DNA from: Pseudorhodoferax sp. Leaf274
GTDB taxonomy: Bacteria > Pseudomonadota > Gammaproteobacteria > Burkholderiales > Burkholderiaceae_C
Length of the DNA stretch: 64,000 nucleotides
Reading direction: 5' to 3'
Assembly: GCF_001422445.1 (NCBI RefSeq)
Contig: NZ_LMNA01000001.1
Span: 480,735-544,734, forward strand
Shown here in pieces: positions 62,065 through 64,000 of the stretch. Both the position numbers and the translations under genes were made by a program. How positions within the stretch are numbered: position 1 is the stretch's first letter; every line of letters starts with the position of its first letter. The notes under the pieces were generated by a model, which ran no database searches, was not told the origin of the DNA, and saw nothing but the letters and a program-made list of their open reading frames with translations.

Positions 62065-62478
62065 TCAGTCCGGGATGACGGCGGTGGCGTCGATCTCCAC
62101 CAGCCACTCGGGCCTGGCCAGGGCCGAGACCACGATGCCGGTGGACACCGGGAACACGCCCTTGAGCCAGCGGCCGACCACAAGGTACACGGCCTCGCGG
62201 TAGCGCGGGTCGATGAGGTAGATGGTGATCTTGCAGATGTCCTGCAGCTCGCCGCCGGCCTCCTCGAGCAGCATGGCGATGTTGGCCATGGCCTGTTCGG
62301 CCTGCCCGGCGACATCGCCGATGCACACGCTCTCGGAGGTGTCCAGGTTCTGGCCGATCTGCCCGCGCAGGAACACGGTGCGGCCCCGCGCGACGACGGC
62401 CTGGCAGAGGTCGTTGTCCAGCTTCTGTTCCGGGTAGGTGACCTTGGTGTTGAAAGGGCGGATGCGGGTGTGCTTCAT
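62065..62478 (-). CDS. RidA/YjgF family protein
   Basis: Trimeric imine/enamine deaminase-family protein of 137 aa, slightly longer at the N-terminus than RidA. VVARGRTVFLRGQIGQNLDT, MANIAMLLEEAGGELQDICK and the end SALARPEWLVEIDATAVI with the conserved Arg and Glu show the family. It would hydrolyse reactive enamines or imines from amine oxidation in this pathway. First gene of the RidA-DUF1028 unit, divergent from the PotD-like receptor. Confidence 0.92.
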   Translation of the reverse strand: MKHTRIRPFNTKVTYPEQKLDNDLCQAVVARGRTVFLRGQIGQNLDTSESVCIGDVAGQAEQAMANIAMLLEEAGGELQDICKITIYLIDPRYREAVYLVVGRWLKGVFPVSTGIVVSALARPEWLVEIDATAVIPD

Positions 62479-62763
62479 GGTCGCTGCAGGGCTGGTGGCG
62501 GAAGACGCCGGTGGCGTCGGGAGCGCCATGGTCATCTGCGCCGGCCATTGGCGCCATTTGTTTTTTCCGGGCGACCGTTTAGGAATTTCCGAGCGGCGCG
62601 CGCGCCGGCCCCCTCGGAAAATTTGAGGCACCTCTACGTAAAAGGCGACTTGGCCGCACCGGCCGGCGTTCCCATGATCCGGTCCGTGATGCGGGGTACC
62701 GCCGCGGTACCCGGGCATTTTCGGTATCGGCAGATGTTCAACTTTTTCGATCGAGGTCAATCA
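62479..62763. promoter_or_regulatory. Divergent promoter region with two operator-like palindromes
   Basis: 285 bp between RidA (minus) and the PotD-like receptor (plus). TTTCCGAG (62586-62593) and CTCGGAAA (62613-62620) form an 8-bp inverted repeat whose right half belongs to the 12-mer shared with 56495-56506. GGGTACCGC (62694-62702) and GCGGTACCC (62704-62712) form a perfect 9-1-9 palindrome 52 bp before the receptor start. No gene is seen. Confidence 0.6.
62694..62712. promoter_or_regulatory. Perfect 19-bp operator-like palindrome
   Basis: GGGTACCGC-C-GCGGTACCC, 52 bp upstream of the PotD-like start codon. The position suits a repressor or activator site for the receptor promoter; a hairpin in the leader is the alternative. 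Confidence 0.55.
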
Positions 62764-63792
62764 ATGATTCGCAAGCTTCTGACACTGTGTGCGCTCTCGG
62801 CCACGCTGGGCGGCACCACGGCCTGGGCACAGGACAACGCGCTCGTGGTGAGCACCTGGGGCGGCAGCTTCCGCGACCTCATCGACGAGAACATCGGCAA
62901 GGAATTCACCAAGCAGACCGGCGTGCCCGTGAAGTACGTGACGGGCGGCACCATCGACCGCCTGAACAAGGCCAAGCTGGCCTCCAGGCCCGAGAGCGAC
63001 ATCACCTTCACGACCTCGCACGTGGGCTGGCTGTACGTGAGCAGCAACCTGTTCGAGCAGATCGACACCGCCAAGATCCCCAACTACACGAACCTGGTGG
63101 ACCGCGCCAAGATCAGCCCGTACCACATCGGCAGCTGGGCCTACGTCTACTCCATCGGCTACCGACCGGACCTGGTGCCCGCGGGCATCAAGCTGGAGAG
63201 CTGGAACGACCTGTGGAACCCGGCACTCAAGGGCAAGATCAGCGCGCCCGACTTCGACCCCAGCCACATCATCGCGGTGTCGGCGATGCTGTCGGGCGGC
63301 GATGCCGCGAGCTGGGAGAAGGGCCAGGACAAGCTCAAGGCGCTCAAGCCGAACTTCAAGGCCTTCTACACCAACGACGCCAATGCGCAGCAGCTGATCG
63401 CGACGGGCGAGACGCCGGTGGAGGTGATCCTGTCGATGAACGCCTACCACATGGCCAGCCAGGGCGTGCCGATCAAGGTCGTGATGCCCAAGGAAGGCGC
63501 CGTGCTGGGCGTGGACACCATGGCCATCATGAAGGGCACGACCAAGGCCGACCTGGCCTACAAGTTCCTGAACATCGCGCTGTCGCCCGACGTGCAGTCC
63601 AGGATCGTCGCGTCGAAGAAGGCCAGCCCGGTCGTCAGCAACGCCAAGGTCTCGGCCGAGGACGCCAAGCTGCCCGGCGTGTTCACCACCAAGGAGCAGT
63701 GGGACACGCAGACCATCGTGATCGACAACAAGCTGCGCGCCGAGAAGACCGCCGAATGGCGCAAGTGGTTCACTGAAAACATCATGAACTGA
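62764..63792 (+). CDS. Polyamine-type ABC importer substrate-binding protein (PotD/PotF-like)
   Basis: Periplasmic receptor of 342 aa. Signal peptide LLTLCALSATLGGTTAWAQ, then LVVSTWGGSFRDLIDENIGK, the opening typical of spermidine/putrescine-family receptors that also bind opines and other cations or carboxylates. The acidic residues that grip polyamines in PotD could not be confirmed. GAGG precedes the ATG. Followed by a 99-bp gap with a stem-loop and the permease gene; the ATPase is the distant gene at 55310. Confidence 0.92.
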   Translation: MIRKLLTLCALSATLGGTTAWAQDNALVVSTWGGSFRDLIDENIGKEFTKQTGVPVKYVTGGTIDRLNKAKLASRPESDITFTTSHVGWLYVSSNLFEQIDTAKIPNYTNLVDRAKISPYHIGSWAYVYSIGYRPDLVPAGIKLESWNDLWNPALKGKISAPDFDPSHIIAVSAMLSGGDAASWEKGQDKLKALKPNFKAFYTNDANAQQLIATGETPVEVILSMNAYHMASQGVPIKVVMPKEGAVLGVDTMAIMKGTTKADLAYKFLNIALSPDVQSRIVASKKASPVVSNAKVSAEDAKLPGVFTTKEQWDTQTIVIDNKLRAEKTAEWRKWFTENIMN

Positions 63793-63809
63793 TCCCCTCG
63801 GGGGACCTT

Positions 63810-63847
63810 GCGGCGGGAAGACCGGTGCGGGCGCAGGGCCCCGCCGC
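63810..63847 (+). terminator. GC stem-loop between receptor and permease genes
   Basis: GCGGCGGG (63810-63817) pairs with CCCGCCGC (63840-63847) in the 99-bp receptor-permease gap. No T tract. Like the hairpin at 14879-14911 it may raise receptor mRNA over permease mRNA. Confidence 0.5.
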
Positions 63848-63891
63848 CGCCCCGCGGCGCTAGAGCATCTGGAATCTTGGGAAGGGCAGGA

Positions 63892-64000
63892 ATGCGTTCC
63901 GATCTACGGGCCTGGCTGGTGTCGCCGGCCGTCATTGTTGCGGTGGGCATTGCCGTGTCCTTGCTGGCTGTGCTGCAGTTCAGCTTTCGCGCCTTCGTGC
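63892..64000 (+). CDS. ABC importer permease, PotB-like (3' partial)
   Basis: Only the first 36 codons are in the window. AAGGGCAGG precedes the ATG at 63892. The peptide opens RSDLRAWLVSPAVIVAVGIA and continues into a hydrophobic segment with FSFRAFV, the usual N-terminus of PotB/PotH-type permeases. Placement after the PotD-like receptor supports this. The rest, and probably PotC, lies beyond the window. Confidence 0.78.
   Translation, partial: MRSDLRAWLVSPAVIVAVGIAVSLLAVLQFSFRAFV

Overview
The window looks like a chromosomal segment of a high-GC betaproteobacterium of the Burkholderiales, most likely Comamonadaceae (Acidovorax/Variovorax-like). This rests on third-position GC bias in every solid gene, two Bug-type solute receptors, the lptD-surA-rsmA order, a MaeB-type malic enzyme, and two dispersed intergenic repeats (about 12.08-12.24 kb and 33.31-33.40 kb) that I recall from this family. 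I found no rRNA, tRNA, CRISPR array, phage or intact insertion sequence. Gene density is high and many neighbours overlap by ATGA or TGATG, so polycistronic units are easy to read.

Layout. 0-9 kb: acyl-CoA/aromatic-acid metabolism, with a Bug receptor cut by the window edge, two paralogous AraC regulators flanking two CaiB/BaiF CoA-transferases and a DsbA-like isomerase, an orphan membrane protein, an enoyl-CoA hydratase and a second Bug receptor. A structured 222-bp MITE-like element lies at 6.93-7.15 kb. 9.0-9.7 kb: an MntA-HepT (MNT/HEPN) toxin-antitoxin pair. 9.8-17.0 kb: one minus-strand operon of a FadR-type GntR regulator, a complete Liv-type ABC importer and an AMP-forming acyl-CoA ligase, with a FadR-type operator upstream. 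17.4-21.0 kb: malic enzyme and a secreted barnase-like RNase with a barstar-like inhibitor whose reading frame seems to continue past its stop.

21.0-29.3 kb is housekeeping: rsmA, surA and lptD on the minus strand; amgK, rsmE, an MFS transporter and a YidB-like protein on the plus strand. 29.3-40.0 kb is a sugar-acid locus: M20 peptidase, COG3618 lactonase, aldo-keto reductase, FucU mutarotase, GntR regulator, DHDPS/KDG-aldolase-family lyase, a four-gene CUT1-type sugar ABC importer and an EamA exporter. It reads as an oxidative, non-phosphorylative L-fucose-like pathway, but the sugar-acid dehydratase step is missing from the window. 40.0-48.0 kb is a tripartite RND efflux operon (outer-membrane factor, adaptor, pump) ending in its own two-component system. 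48.0-52.0 kb carries a small disordered protein, a PHB-depolymerase-like esterase with a histone-H1-like tail, a stand-alone receiver and a PAS-PAS hybrid kinase.

52.2-64.0 kb is a catabolic island in four transcription units: 2-hydroxyacid dehydrogenase, AroQ-like dehydratase, GST, quinone oxidoreductase and PotA-like ATPase (minus); flavin monooxygenase and FMN hydroxyacid oxidase (plus); LysR regulator with an ArgE-like deacylase, and RidA with DUF1028 (minus); and a PotD-like receptor with the start of a permease (plus, cut by the window end). Its ABC transporter is split across about 6 kb, and the two divergent promoter regions share a CTCGGAAAA-type box, suggesting one regulon, perhaps under the LysR gene in the middle. 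This island is the best candidate here for an undescribed pathway.
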